From Desarmillaria ectypa (Eukaryota > Basidiomycota > Agaricomycetes > Agaricales > Physalacriaceae): a DNA stretch of 64,000 nucleotides. The stretch covers positions 682,001 through 746,000 of the forward strand of contig JAUDYN010000010.1 of NCBI GenBank assembly GCA_030407005.1, given 5' to 3'. Below, piece after piece: positions 1 to 12,323 of the stretch. The notes below the pieces were generated by a model, which was given only the letters and a program-made list of their open reading frames with translations, made no database searches and was not told the origin of the DNA. Every line of letters starts with the position of its first letter. Position 1 is the first letter of the stretch. A program made the position numbers and the translations under genes.

Positions 1-1530
1 GATTATGGCCGTTAGTAAGTCGGATTCTTGTGATAGTAGAAGTAATTAACTCGAATATTTTTGATCCCTCTTGCAACGAATGCTTCCAAGTCTTAGGATT
101 ATCGGTCTGAGTCATCTTGCAGATGAACTCCCGTGGGGATTTCGCATTAGCCAACACAGAGTTTGCCGTCGCAATCCAAGTGAAGATTTCGCGCCTTCTT
201 CTTGCCTTGGTCCATCTCATCATCGTACCTCCACCTCGCTGTTCCCTTGCCCTCCCATCATCCTGTATACCCTAGGTTTCAACGGAGGAAGATATTTTCA
301 TACTATCATTGTCAATTCATTTCGATTGAGATACTTCGAACCTACCCTGTTCCCTAATGCCTCTCTCTCACCTCCACACTACGCGTACGCATAAACTGCA
401 ATGTTTTACTCAGTCACGATAACCCATTGCACTTATCCTCATACGAAATTAGTCGCGTTGCGAATGACCGACCATCTTTGCCATATGTACGCTCAGTCGC
501 CGCCGACTGGCACCGGCTACGACGCTTCGGCGTTCATTGTGTTGGGAAATGTACTATTGGGTGTTGTCTGGTATCGTGAACCCGTTCAGAAGGCAACTTC
601 TGGGGGCTTTGCGACGACAACGAGGAGGGGCACGAGACCTTCAGGACGGAGAGCCTTACTGAAGGGTGTGACTGGGCAGTAGGACCGATATCGATAATGA
701 GGTCAAGAATCGACAATGTGAGCGTTTTGGACATTGAATGTTGAGTATCGAAGTATTGGCCGTGGGTGCTGGTGTCGTCATTGTTGCTAAGGCTCCCGAT
801 ACCTTCCAAGGTACTCTATCCTCTTGTATTGATTGCCAAATTATGCTGTACTGAGCCCATCCTTTCAGCCCTTTCCCCCCCGTTTGTGACATTGTAAACC
901 TCGTCCCTCTCAGGCGTCCCTCTATCAGCTTGAACACTCTCGCCACTCCTGAGTGCTGGCACCCTCTGTCTTCTACGCCGTTTCAAGATTGGATTTCACG
1001 AGAGTAATATCAGGATCAATAAACTCGTACGCCCATTGCTTCTATTCACCACAGGTACTCACCCGCCTGCAGACTTTATTGAGCTATTATCGTCTGTAAT
1101 TCGCCGTTTCCACTACCTGTAAATTCAGTATTCTTCTCATACTCGTTATCTCGATCTCAAAGCATATCCATCTAGTGACGTTTGCCATATACGTTGCGGT
1201 CCGGCGAACAGAGTTAGTCAGTTGGCAGAAAAGAATACCAACGACATTTGGAATACTTAATTCCAAGTATATCATTTTGACTCAGTATGTGATGTCGGTG
1301 AGTAAACTATGTACCAAAATCTGAGCGTACGACTCGGTGATGGCCCTCAAGCTGTACTTTCATAGCCAGTCCCCTTGCACAGTATTTGCTTGCTCATCAG
1401 AAATGAGTTGCAGCCCTGTTGGCGTGCCTACTAGCCATTCCTCGAGCTTCATCATCCTGCATTGAACTGGAAGTCAGAGTCACAGCACAACAAAACAATT
1501 TTCGGTCCCGCAGCGGAGTTTCAAATTGCT
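1..1530. other. No supported gene; region upstream of Argonaute
   Basis: Several open frames of 60-107 codons occur on both strands, but none resembles a family I know, none joins to another through plausible splice sites into a conserved protein, and they overlap each other. I treat the stretch as intergenic or as the decayed edge of a gene outside the window. Confidence 0.5.
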
Positions 1531-1539
1531 TATATAAGG
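1531..1539 (+). promoter_or_regulatory. TATA box of the Argonaute gene
   Basis: TATATAAGG stands about 235 nt before the chosen Argonaute start and is followed by a pyrimidine-rich stretch. The spacing suits a transcription start near 1560-1570 and a 5' leader of about 200 nt. This is inference from the motif and its position. Confidence 0.45.
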
Positions 1540-1775
1540 GCTTCTTACGCATTCCTTCTTGACTATCATCGACGACGACGACGACGCCGTCAACAGTACT
1601 GACAACGACGTCTTCGTCTCCGCCGGTATCAGTTTCATCTTCTTGCTCTTGCTTATCTCTGTAATCGTACGATCTTCTACCCTTTATCTCTTTCATCACT
1701 GCCTCGAGTTTGCCTCAAGTGCCCGTGATCCCAGTTCCGTACAGGCTCCGCAGCTCCCCCAGTGACCACATTACC

Positions 1776-4700
1776 ATGAGTCGACCTTTCAGAGGTGGTT
1801 CCGACAGAGGCCGTGGCGGTCGTGGTGGTGGCGACAACTTTGGAGGACGAGGCGGAAGAGGTGGGCCAGGTGGTCGAGGTCGAGGAGGATTCAGTGGTCC
1901 CGTCATCTACAAGGAAAATGTTCCGGCACGAATTCCAGACCGCCTGACGCCAGACAAGCAAAACAAGCTCATCGATGCCCTTCGAAAGGTACCAGCCAAG
2001 TCGGAGCGTCCAACACGTCCTAGCTTTGGTACCCTGGGCAAGCCCATCACTTTGCGCGCTAATTTCTTCGCAGTAAAGCTCCCCAAGGGCCCTCTATACG
2101 AGTACGAGATAAAGATCGAGCCAACGACCTTCTTGAACAAGCGCAAAGACCGTATCTTCCAGTTGCTTGAGGACCACCCTCATGTTCGTCCCCACCTAGG
2201 CTTTATTGCTCATGATAGAAGTACCCGCCTCGTGTCTGCTGTGAAGCTGCAAAATTTTGACGTAGCAGTACCGTTCTTCGAAGAGGGGCAGAATGGCCCC
2301 CCCGCCAGTGCTGTCACGTACCAGATTTCTATCATCTTCAAGTGCGAGCTGAGCGTCAATGAACTTTCCAAGTACGTTTCCTGTAATTCTTATTTCACTG
2401 GGCTTACATGTATTCTCTTTAGATACCTCAACGCTGACAAGGAATACCGGGATTACGATCCATTGCCTATCATCTCGGCCCTCAATCTCGCACTGCAGCA
2501 GAATCCTCTGCGCACAGGCGTGCGTATTGGACAGAACAAGTATTACTTTCCGCCCCCACCTGGTGAGCGCAAAGTCCTGGGGCTCAGCATTGTGGCTTGG
2601 AGGGGGTTTTCTACGTCTGTTCGGCCGGCTTATCAGCAACTGATGGTCAACATGTGAGTTCCGCATAAAAGAAATAAGAACATGTGTTGACTCTCCTCAT
2701 CAGCAATGTCTGTATGGCCCCGTTCGTCGAGCCAGGTAACCTTGCGGACGTCCTCGCGTCGTTCAATCGAAATTCTCTGGGGGGAATGCCAACGCTTCCC
2801 AAGGAGCTAGCCAGAAGTATTAAAGTTGTCACTACCCATCTTGGCCATAAACGGCAGTACAAGCTCTGGGAGATCGCCCGGAAATCTGCCCGGAATACTA
2901 CTTTCCCCTGTGAAGAATTTGGAAAGAAGAATATGTCAGTCGAGGAATTCTTCAAGAGAAGTGCATATGACTGCCATTAGACTCCATTCCTGAGACTCAT
3001 ATTGCCTCTTACAGAGTATAACATTTCTTTGCGTCATGGAGCTGACCTCCCGGTGGTCAATGTCGGGAGTGTCAAGAAACCAGTATGGTTACCTGCTGAA
3101 CTGTGCACGATCGAAGCTGGGAATCCGTACCGAGGACGGCTAGGCGATCAGGAGGTGGCACAGATGATTCGATACGCGTGTAACCCACCACGCGTTAATG
3201 CAGAGTTCATCGTCGATGAGGGGTTCAAGAAACTATCCCTCTCGCCTCCTCAGCCGCCCGTCGACGGGTTTGGCCTCTCCATCGACTTGGAAATGGCTGT
3301 TATCCCAGCTCGCGAGCTCGCCCCTCCGTCGTTGTCCTATCGCGTTGGAACACCGAAGGTAGCCAACGGTTCGTGGAATATCCTCGACGTCAAGTTCCAC
3401 CGCGGTGCGACCGTTACCGGATTTTGGGTCCTCCCGATACGAGAGCGAATGCAGAATAGATATCCGACCCCAGATGATATGAAGCCTCTGATAATGGCGT
3501 TTTCGAAGAAGCTGCAGTCGGCTGGGATGAACGTTCAAGGGGGGATGCCGCGATTATTGAGGGAATTGCCGCAGTTGGCTCCTGTGCACGAGGACCCAGG
3601 GAGGGTGAAATCGTTGAATACTATCAGATCGTATCTGCGACACGAGATGCAAACAGGCCCCAGGCCAAGTTTTGTGCTCGTATTGTTAATGCATAGGGAC
3701 AATTTTATTTATCCCGGTGTTAAAGTGGGTACTTCTTTTGAATTTTGAAAATGGTATTGCTGACAGATGATGCTAGCGAATTGGAGACTCTGAGCTGGGG
3801 CTGCAAACGATTACGATGCAGCTTGAGAAAGCTATGAGAACTGACAAACAGGACCAGTACCTCTCGAATATCGCGTTGAAGGTGAATACGAAGCTCGGGG
3901 GGATCAATCACAAGGTATGGATTTTCTATTATTTAGATGTAGCGTCCTGACTGACGGGATGTGATCAGTTGGACGATCAAGCTATGAAGTGGCTACGCAA
4001 GAAGAAGACGATGATGGTAGGGATCGATGTTACCCACCCTACTCCTGGGACAAGATTTGGCACCCCGTCCATCGCGGCGGTCGTGGCGAGTGTGGATGAT
4101 GATTTCGTCCAGTTCCCGGCGAGCATGAGGATCCAGAGGCCTGATGCTAATAGGCATTCGAAAGAGGTTGGTTTCGCTTCTGTTGGTTTTTTTGCGGCTG
4201 CTTATGAATTCCTCCTAGGTCGTCGAGGAGCTGCGGCACATGATGTTTGAGCGTCTATCGGCTTACGAGAAGAAGAACAAAGCTTTGCCGGAGAGGATTC
4301 TAGTATTCCGGGATGGTGTCTCTGAGGTGAGTGATAATGTCAATTCATTGCGACGCTCTCGATGACATTGCTGTTTTAGGGCCAATATGATATCGTCATT
4401 CGAAAGGAGATCGTACAAATAAAGGAAGCCGCGAAGAGACTGAATACCAAGGACAGGAAGGCGTACAAACCGCTTGTATCCGTCATCATATGCGGGAAAC
4501 GCCATCATGCTAGGTAGGTTGCGTTATCGCCTTTCCTTGACTCGTATCTCAACTGCTTTTAGGTTCTACCCTACAGATAGTCAGAATGCGGATAGGAACG
4601 GCAACACGAAACCTGGGACGGTGGTTGACAAGGGCGTTACCGGAGTGTGAGTCTTTTGGTCTCTCTTTCTTTCAGTGCATCATTCATAGCCTTTGTGTGC

Positions 4701-5117
4701 AGATTTGATTACGATTTCTATCTCCAAGCGCATGCTGGTCTCCAGGGTACGGTCAGGCCGACGCATTATGTTGTCATCTACGACGAGAACAACCTTGGTG
4801 TGGATGATCTTCAGAAGGGGACGAACGACACGAGTTACCTGTACGCGCGGGCCACGAAGGCTGTCAGTCTCATTCCGGCGGCGTATTATGCGGATCTGGC
4901 GTGCGAAAGGGGAAGATGCTATTTGAATGATTTCCTGACGGATGATACCTCGACCGTTTCTGGGTCACTCAGTCGGGATGAGGAGGCGGCGAGAGTGTTT
5001 GATGCTGCTCGGAAGGCTTGGGGCAACGGGGTAAGTGTAAGTTTGCTGTGTGGTATCGTGGCTGACTCGCTTCTGCAGCTCCATGACAATGTCAAGGATA
5101 GTATGTTCTATATCTAG
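1776..5117 (+). CDS. AGO: Argonaute, small-RNA-guided RNase of RNA silencing
   Basis: Eleven exons (1776-2371, 2423-2653, 2704-2960, 3015-3724, 3777-3914, 3969-4166, 4219-4326, 4380-4513, 4563-4646, 4703-5030, 5079-5117) join in frame to about 940 residues, a normal Argonaute length. Order: an arginine-glycine-rich N-terminus (about residues 5-45), the N domain, linker 1, PAZ (VEEFF near its start), MID, and PIWI with GIDVTHP (first catalytic Asp), the Glu of SKEV, FRDGVSEGQ (second Asp), and an end in KDSMFYI. The last catalytic position, in YYADLACERG, is Asp where animal slicers have His; the DEDX tetrad allows Asp. The family binds small guide RNAs and silences transcripts. The ATG at 1776 is preferred over the upstream in-frame start at 1710 because the RG-rich segment begins right after it. 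An inverted broken copy lies at 41997-44047. Confidence 0.93.
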
Positions 5118-6870
5118 AACAAAGATTTTAGGAAGTTTGGCGCGTATGTCGGTGTGCTCTTGTGCTGTCTATCTCTTTTCTTGCAGTTGTTTTCATGATG
5201 TCGTGTTATAATACTGTATAGCTAATGAATGGCCTTATGACCTTGCTTTGCATTATAACGCTACTGTGAATTAGACGATTACCAAGGAACCGAAGCCAAG
5301 AAGCAACGGGTCTGGTCCTTCTGCATGTCGCCAGCGTTCAGAAAGCAGATGGATTAATGTTCTCGGGTCCTTGAATTCCTCAGTCCTTTTTATCTTTCTA
5401 GCGGACCTTTGTAAACTATAACAGAAAATTTCAAACTTGACATGAAAATCTGTATTCCCCGTCATTCAAAGCGGATCTCTCACGTCTGTACAAAGAATTG
5501 GCGAAGGGGACTCGGGTGCCACGCAAGCATCAACGCCAGCCTGAGAGGCCTCGATGCCAGGGTACCCAATTTGCATTCGCGAGGTGAGTCTGCAGCACAC
5601 GTTCACACTGCTGCCTCCTCTATCGAGGCAGGCCATGACTGCTCGCAACGAACTGCGGATGTCTGGTAAGTCGTCGTGCAGGTCGATCTGAGTGGACCAC
5701 AATCCGGGAGTCTGCGTTATGAGCCGGAGAAAACATTCTCCCTACGATCTATGTAGTTCGGAAATGAGGAACGGCTCGATGTTTGTCAGATTTGTTTTCG
5801 ATGGACGTGAACGGTTTCAGGTTTGTAATATCTTGCCGGATGCCAGCAATTGTTCTGAAATACAAGCAATACCGGGGGGTGGGGGACTACGCTCTGAGAA
5901 GATAAGTACTATTCACCAACGGCAAATCAACCGGTCCTATCTGAATGGAACTTAGCGAGGTATTCCAGGGTAAAATCGTGAGAAGAAGTTGTCTATGGCA
6001 TCCACCGTGGAACGTTGTCATGTAATGATGAGATGAGATAGGATGAGGGTAGAATTCGGCAACGCGGTAGCGAGTAAGTAGAGGTGAACATAGGAAAGGT
6101 TCTCAATGATGCCGCATCTTCGATATGTCCAACCAAGTACGTCAGATAGAATATCCGAAGATGACTTCCGGTATCCATAGATCGAAGACAATATGTAAAC
6201 ACCAGTGGTAATTCACTCCAAGCTACTAGTAGCACTAATAGCGATGCCTTAAGCTGTTGAGTGAATGACCTTCAGGAAACGGCCAGTTTAATTGGGACTG
6301 GGAAGTATATAGTACATGCTTAGTGTGGAGACAGTCACGTAGAGATTCCAGAACTTCATGCCCCATAGCAGCTGCGACACGGGCCAACGGGTATCCCGAG
6401 GACTAAATCAAGTGCCTTGACGACTGGCTACCCAATTCGCGTCCAGAAAATGGACCTTCATTACCCGTGAATACCGCTTGATATTCTTGAGATGTCCCAT
6501 GATTGCCCGACGTGAAATACGTAACGAAGAGATAATATCTGGAAGGGTATCAAGAATGTCACTGCCGGAATTGCTTGATGAAGTGAAAAAAATCTCTATA
6601 TATGTGCCACATTTAGATTGGCTTCAATGGCAGGAATCAGTTGGTCCTCCGCGCAATCCCACGAGCATTGAAGCCTGAAGTCACATCCGTCATCCTAGCT
6701 GTCGTGGACATAACCGTAGTGGCCCGCGGTAAGCTCTGACGTCCGTGACTTCATCATTGCCTTTTTAGTGTGCATTATCCGAGACCCTAATTCTCTCTTT
6801 CATACTCACCACCACCTCATCCTATTTTGGGTCCATTTCTTCTCCCCCTTCTTCAAATTTTTTCTCAGCG
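5118..6870. other. Intergenic stretch between Argonaute and SUMO
   Basis: About 1.75 kb with only short overlapping frames on both strands and no recognisable protein. The last 100 bases before 6871 are rich in C and T and contain ACCCTAA near 6784, a telobox-like promoter element common in fungal housekeeping genes. Confidence 0.45.
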
Positions 6871-7427
6871 ATGTCAGAAGAACGGGAAGATACTAAGCCG
6901 AAGATCAACATTACCATCAAGTACGGAGGCGGCGGCGACGGCAAACGTACGCCTACCTTTGTATCTATCTCCCAGTGACATTCGCGTCTAATCCCACCAT
7001 ACAGAAATAACAGTTGCAGTTAAGCGTACGACGAAGTTTGCTAAAGTATTTACAGCTGCAGAGGTATACTTTAACGCGTTTCGACGCGTTCTGTTAGCTG
7101 ATCCAAAGCATTTAGAAAAAGTTCGAGAAAGATCCTGGTTAGAATCTTGCAGGTCTTTTATATTTTGTATCATTTAACTACGTACAGGTACCTTGAAATT
7201 TGTTCTGAACGGGGATAGACTGCGGCCTGAAGAGACTCCAGGAGACGTACGTAGTCGTAACCCTCTGTGGTGGCATTGAGCTCTAACCAGCATCGGACTA
7301 GCATGACATAGAAGACGATGATATAATATACGCATTTTTGGAACAGGTAGGACTACCCCCCTTTCATATTCCTCTCTGCTGACGCCTCTGACAGCAAGGA
7401 GGCGCACCGTGTATCGTTTTTGCTTAG
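6871..7427 (+). CDS. SMT3: SUMO (ubiquitin-like modifier)
   Basis: Six exons (6871-6946, 7005-7063, 7116-7137, 7188-7246, 7302-7346, 7395-7427) give 97 residues, the normal SUMO size. After a charged flexible start the beta-grasp fold can be followed: INITIKY, KFAKVFTAAE, a KFEKDPGTLKFVLNGDRLRP stretch, the ETPGD turn and IEDDDIIYAFLEQQGG. The di-glycine is followed by a seven-residue tail (APCIVFA) that an Ulp-type protease would have to remove before conjugation. The protein would be attached to lysines of nuclear targets through E1, Ubc9 and E3 enzymes. The third exon is only 22 nt. The start is the first ATG after a pyrimidine-rich leader. Family call is firm; the 3' splice of the last intron is the least certain part. 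Confidence 0.85.
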
Positions 7428-7803
7428 TGTTTTCACCTTACTGTCGCGATATCATTATAATCTTCGGCCATGCATTTACTCTAATTTACAGGTCCTGCGT
7501 CGATAATGTGAACTTACACTAGTTATGTACATATCACCAGATAACATCAAAGAGCCGATGTCCTTTGAGACGAAACGGTATCATCTCTCCGTGGGGTCTC
7601 GTGCTATCATGCTGTAGACGCATGATATCCAGCCGTATTCGTCTTCATGTTCCTGATTGGCGATCTTACTGGTGGAGTTCGAAATTGTGGAAATGAAAAA
7701 GTCAAATTGCGAGAGAAGGCATAAGTGGTATCGTATCAAAGCAAGTGTGGTATCATGTCAGAGTCCCAAATCCAAGTCAGAGACGTGTCAACTGTCCGGT
7801 CAC
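7428..7803. other. Short convergent intergenic region
   Basis: Lies between the 3' ends of the SUMO and dsRNA-binding genes. I see no gene or repeat in it. Confidence 0.4.
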
Positions 7804-8184
7804 CTACTCTTGGCCCCTCAAGTAAGCCAGCGCCTGATTCGCCGCTGCATCCTTAGCGACATGCTTTTGCGGCCCCGTACCGATTCCGCGAACCTGGCCA
7901 TCGACTGTAGAAAGTTCGTCAGAAGACAATGTAGGCAGTCATTTAGAAGCTCACTCTTGCAAATCATCCTCCAAATAGGTGCGTTTGGAGAGCCGGAGCG
8001 TGACTCGACCCAGCTGACGGCATCGTGTCGTTTCTGTCCTTGAAGATCTAGAGGACTATTAGGAACGGTCTGCAATCAGATTTAGAAAGGACTACAGTTG
8101 TTTAGACCGCTTGTTCCACCTATATAACTGTAAGAAATATGCAGGTAAGGCTCTAGAGAGTGACTGGCCTTCGTTAGCAGGCAT
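7804..8184 (-). CDS. Small double-stranded-RNA-binding (dsRBM) protein
   Basis: Two well-supported exons, 7955-8069 and 7804-7904, join across a GT-AG intron to give a complete C-terminal half of a dsRBM: AVSWVESRSG, WRMICKIDGQ, then GIGTGPQKHVAKDAAANQAL and the stop. The GxGxG/xxK/AKxxAAxxAL pattern is the diagnostic dsRBM helix that contacts the RNA. The first exon is less certain: the ATG at 8184 begins a segment (SLSRALPAYFLQLY) that looks like the first helix of the domain, but its donor site near 8110-8125 does not keep frame in my reading. The protein would be about 90 residues, a single dsRBM with nothing else. It lies 2.7 kb from Argonaute, so a part in RNA silencing is possible but unproven. 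Confidence 0.65.
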
Positions 8185-9395
8185 CGCTGTTCAGTCAAGT
8201 TCGTGTTTCTGCAGAACCCATCCTTCGAACAAAGTGTTTTATAGCCAGTTAGCGAGAACGGCGACCTACACAATTTCATTTCGCATTCGTGTCTCACCAT
8301 CCGCTGGTCGAACTTCAGCAATGTCCGCCCGAGAATGAAAACGCGCCACAGCGAGACGGATGACTTTCTAGAGTCAAAATACATGAACGCCGCGGCACGA
8401 TCATGAAAACAAAGGTGCTGTCGACGTGATATTGTCATGACACGGCTTGCTGGCTCCTGGAAGAATTCGTGGGAATGTACCGGAAAGATCAGAGCAAGCT
8501 TGGTTATATCTAGACTTCGCATTTCTTGTCTGACCAATGTATCACAACATGAGGCGCAATGTGCGAGGGAGGACCTCCGGAATTGCCGAGCATGGGTGCG
8601 CCAAGACTGTCGGCCTGCCGATTCAAGTAACTGTAATATTACAAGTCGACTCTTTTCGTTTTGTGAAGACGAAAACGGAGTTATGACGCGGCTATGATGT
8701 CAGCTGAAACTGATAGCTTTCAAGCGACGGGATGAAATCACGGGCGAACCAATGAGATTTAGTTTTTTAAAGACCTTTAGTAAAAAGAAGATCTTCTGAG
8801 GCGTGCTCATTGGATGGATCCAAATCAGCAGCACGGCCGACAACGACAAACGCATGAGTCTGTGCCTGTTCAGCATGCTGAGGACACTCACAAGAAAAGG
8901 AATGAGACTTCATAAGAACGGAAGACAGTCGATAAGAAAGGTCCTGAACAGGCGCGCCAATGACCAAAACATAAGTACGTCGGAAAAAAAGACGACAGCT
9001 CAGTTCTGCGGATTCACAACCGGAAGGTCCTAGGAGCGTGCGACATGGACAGTAGCTGCATTTCCGCGCGGCAACAAAGTAAAGTTTCATAAGGCATCCC
9101 GGCCCCTCTGGCAGATTACAGTCGAGCCATGCAGAGAAAACATGAGATGAGGCCCAGCTGTCACGAGGCACAACCAGAAAGTTAACCGCCTGCCAGAGAT
9201 GCGTCGAGCCCATCGCGGATCATCGTGGATATAACAATTATCTTAGTCGGGCGACATAGACTTAATATCATGCATATTCATCGAATGAAAGTAGATAAAT
9301 ACATCTGCACAGATAATATATTAAATCTCCAAGTCAAAAAGGAGAAAACAAAGGCGCACAGTATATGTAAAGTAAGAAGATACAAATCCAGTGGG
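8185..9395. other. Unassigned region with one long minus-strand frame
   Basis: The longest open frames are on the minus strand (8767-9213, 148 codons; 8082-8537, 151 codons). Neither matches a family I know, and I could not splice them into a convincing protein. A lineage-specific gene may exist here; I do not call it. Confidence 0.3.
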
Positions 9396-9778
9396 TCATG
9401 CCTTGGTGTTTTCTTCGGCATCACTAAGGGAAAGCCTTTCGATAGCATCCTGGAAGTCCCCGTCATCGCTGCTCCCGCTCTCTTCTTTGTCACCATTCTC
9501 ATCCTCTTCTTCCTCATCCTCTTCTTCGTAATCTAGCTACGTCCCATCGGATAAGTCTTTCCCGCCAAACAATAACCAGAAAAATGTCAACCCACAGGAT
9601 CATATATGACACGAACGATGAGACTGCAACTGGGACAAGTAGCAATGTCTTCATAATTGGCCAGCTGCTGTCGTGAAATTTCGAAGCGGTCTCCGCAGGG
9701 ACATGGGTAGTGATAGACACGCTTCTCAGCATCCCATACCATGTCTTCTATTTCAATCTCGTCGTAGTAGGCGCCCAT
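9396..9778 (-). CDS. DPH3: DPH3/KTI11, CSL zinc-finger protein for diphthamide and Elongator
   Basis: Two exons (9592-9778 and 9396-9532, 59-nt intron) encode 107 residues. The CSL zinc finger is complete: YDEIEIEDM near the start, YPCPCGDRF (first Cys pair) and [10 protein letters not shown] (second pair), followed by the conserved VIYDP. After the intron comes a strongly acidic tail of Glu/Asp runs and a helix ending in ENTKA. Dph3 carries one iron or zinc, passes electrons to the Dph1-Dph2 enzyme that starts diphthamide synthesis on elongation factor 2, and supports Elongator-dependent tRNA modification. The acidic tail is longer than in yeast, as is usual for basidiomycetes. The start is the only ATG that leaves the family N-terminus intact. 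Confidence 0.93.
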
Positions 9779-10212
9779 ATTAAGCTGAATATCCGGGAAA
9801 AGGCTAGCCAGGCGATACGGACATGAAGTGATAGTAAGAGAGAGAAAAGTACGGCTTCTGGCGCCGAGATCCGATATTTGGCCAGAATGATGGTACCAAA
9901 CAAACCGCTTCAGCGGTCCGACTAGGCCCGACGTGCCTTCGCGGCTCCCTTAATCATAGCAGGACAAAAGCTGGAATTTTAGACCGGGTGTGCATTTCTC
10001 CAACAGCGCTACCTTACACTATGCTAATGCTAAGGTATCAGGACAATGATATCATACCTTTCATTCCCGCTGCTACCGGACGGCCCGGCCACAGTCTCCC
10101 GACTAAAAACCGCCACCATCCAGCTGACCTCGGGAAATCACATATATACGAGCAGAAAAAATATGATGTCCTCAAGACCCTATATCTCTGCAAATATCCT
10201 CATTGCGTCTTA
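9779..10212. promoter_or_regulatory. Divergent promoter region of DPH3 and the GH43 gene
   Basis: About 430 bases separate the two divergent start codons. A TATA-like CATATATACG at 10141-10150 stands 63-72 nt before the GH43 ATG, a fitting place for its core promoter. No matching TATA is seen on the DPH3 side, as expected for a housekeeping gene. Confidence 0.4.
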
Positions 10213-12323
10213 ATGTCGCACATTTTCTCTTCGCTGGGAATTGCCTTTGGAATCGGAGTCGGTATGCCGCGATGGTGTATCATAAGAATATCACGCTCAT
10301 TTCTCGCAGCACTAGTTCACGCGTTGATTAATCCAATACTCCCAGGCTTCAATCCGGATCCTTCTATACTGAGCGTAGAATCGAATTACTTCATTGCTAC
10401 GTCCACGTTCGAGTACTTTCCTGGAGTCCCCGTCTATCACAGCACGAATCTCGTAGATTGGGAGATCATTGGGCATGGATTGACCAGACCATCACAGCTG
10501 TCGCTCCTGGGAACTTCATCAGATGCGGGTTAGTACCATCCTTCCATATCTGCCCGTGGCCTGGGCGCTAAGCATGATGAACCTGAAGGCGTTTGGGCAC
10601 CAACTCTGAGATTCCACGAGGGAGTATATTATCTCGTGTGCACGACTAGATATGTCTATACACGTACGTCCGCCGTTATACTACGCGTCGTCATACTTGT
10701 TGATGTCCGTAAAGCGGAATTCAGGCTCTTCCCTCGCAGCTTCTACGTTTCCACAGAAGACATTTTTTCAGGCGAATGGAGTGATCCGGTTTACTTCGGT
10801 GTGTTCTGTAATTTCTTACGTCACGTTCATTCCATCAAACTTAATGTTTCATTCAGACTTTCTTGGATATGACGCAGATCTGTTCTGGGATACCAACGGC
10901 GATGTAAGAGTAGAACCTACGCTATAGGCCGCGTTAAAAATATCCTCGCAGGTGTATGCTACATGGACTGGGATAAACAACGCCGTGGACAAAATCTACG
11001 GCATCTACCAGAGTAAAATTGATCTCGTTACAGGAGATTCCCTCACTTGTGACAAACTTATTTTCAACGGCACTCTTCCCAACAATTCGACGTCTAGGCC
11101 TGAAGGTCCACATGTATATTTGGTCAACGGTACCTACTACCTAATGATCGCAGAAGGCAAGCGCTCAGCTAATTATGGCTTAATACTTGCGACACTCACA
11201 TTCAGTGCTGTAGGCGGTACGGGTGTTAATCATCAAGCTACCATTCAGCGTGGTCCATCGCCGTCAGGGCCTTGGGAAAACAATCCCACCAACCCGATCA
11301 TTTACAATGGCGCAAACCTTTCGTTACCCGTGCAGTCTACTGGCCATGCCGATTTCATGCAAGCAGCGGACGGAAGTTGGTGGGGTACCTGCCTGGGAAC
11401 TGTGATACAGAACGGGAACTTTAGCTACCAACAGCTAGGTAAGTAAGTTTATGCTCTCCCTAGGATGGGCGCTAATCTCTCGTCCTTCCTGTCAGGACGC
11501 CAGACCTTCTTGTTCCCTGTGACATGGGAAGATGGTTGGCCTGTATTCAATGGAGGCCGGCCCCTGACCCTCCATATGGACGGTACCCTGGAAGACAAGT
11601 CCCCGCTCTCTTCATACACCAACGGCTTCACCTCGGCAACACTCGATAATTCATTATATTTCGTCCGAAATCCATACAAGGCGTTTCACTCGTTCACTGC
11701 CCGTCCAGGATATCTCAGACTGAAAGCGAACGGCTACGCACTTGGTGACAGAGACAGCGTGGCCATCATAACACGCAAGCAAACCGCGTACGAGGAAACG
11801 TTTGAGACGATCCTTGAGTTTTCCCCTGCTACTAATTTGACGGAGGCTGGACTGAGTGTTTTTTATGGCGACATGATGCACAATGATATTGGAATCACTG
11901 GTGATGCCGGGGGGTCTGGGAAGAGGTATATTGTGACGCGGACGCTGGTGCCTGCGCAACAAGTAGGGCCATGGGGATTGACGTTCTCCAATAATACGGC
12001 CACCATGACGAATCACTACGAGCTTGAGACGACTGATCAGCCCGTGCGATTGAAGGTTATAGCGAAGTCGACAGAGTATACGTTGGGTTATGCGGAAGGT
12101 CGACGGGGACCTTTCAAGTATCTCACGACGTTCAGTAGTGTGTATATGACGGTTCCGCCGACAGGGTGCGTCTGTTCACTTCTCTTGTAGGTCTGGGCTC
12201 AAATTGTGTTGCAGTGGTTTCTTCTTTAAAGGAGCATCCTTCGCGCTTTATAACACAGGACATGGAAGATCTAGTTCAACACCAGCAGATTTTGGGTACT
12301 GGAAACAAATACCTTCGGTTTAG
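10213..12323 (+). CDS. Secreted GH43 beta-xylosidase / alpha-L-arabinofuranosidase
   Basis: Nine exons (10213-10261, 10310-10528, 10589-10663, 10715-10798, 10857-10903, 10952-11156, 11214-11438, 11496-12165, 12215-12323) give 560 residues. A hydrophobic signal-like N-terminus (FSSLGIAFGIG) leads into the five-bladed propeller. NPILPGFNPDPSIL carries the general-base Asp, GYDADLFWD the middle Asp, and RPEGPHVY the acid Glu; FEYFPGVPVYHS and RPSQL are further family marks. From about residue 320 follows the concanavalin-like C-terminal domain found in fungal two-domain GH43 enzymes. The enzyme would release xylose or arabinose from hemicellulose outside the cell. One intron (11157-11213) begins with GC instead of GT; removing it restores the family motif AEGGTGVNH. 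The start follows a TATA box at 10141 and gives the signal peptide. Confidence 0.9.

Noticed and set aside
1710..1775. Upstream in-frame start for Argonaute
   Set aside because: The added residues are unlike any Argonaute start, and the RG-rich segment begins directly at the ATG at 1776.
8767..9213. Minus-strand frame of 148 codons as a gene
   Set aside because: No recognisable motif, no clear splice partners and no conserved start; kept only as an unassigned region.
9988..10212. Upstream extension of the GH43 frame
   Set aside because: It would put 75 residues before the signal peptide and runs through the TATA-like motif at 10141.
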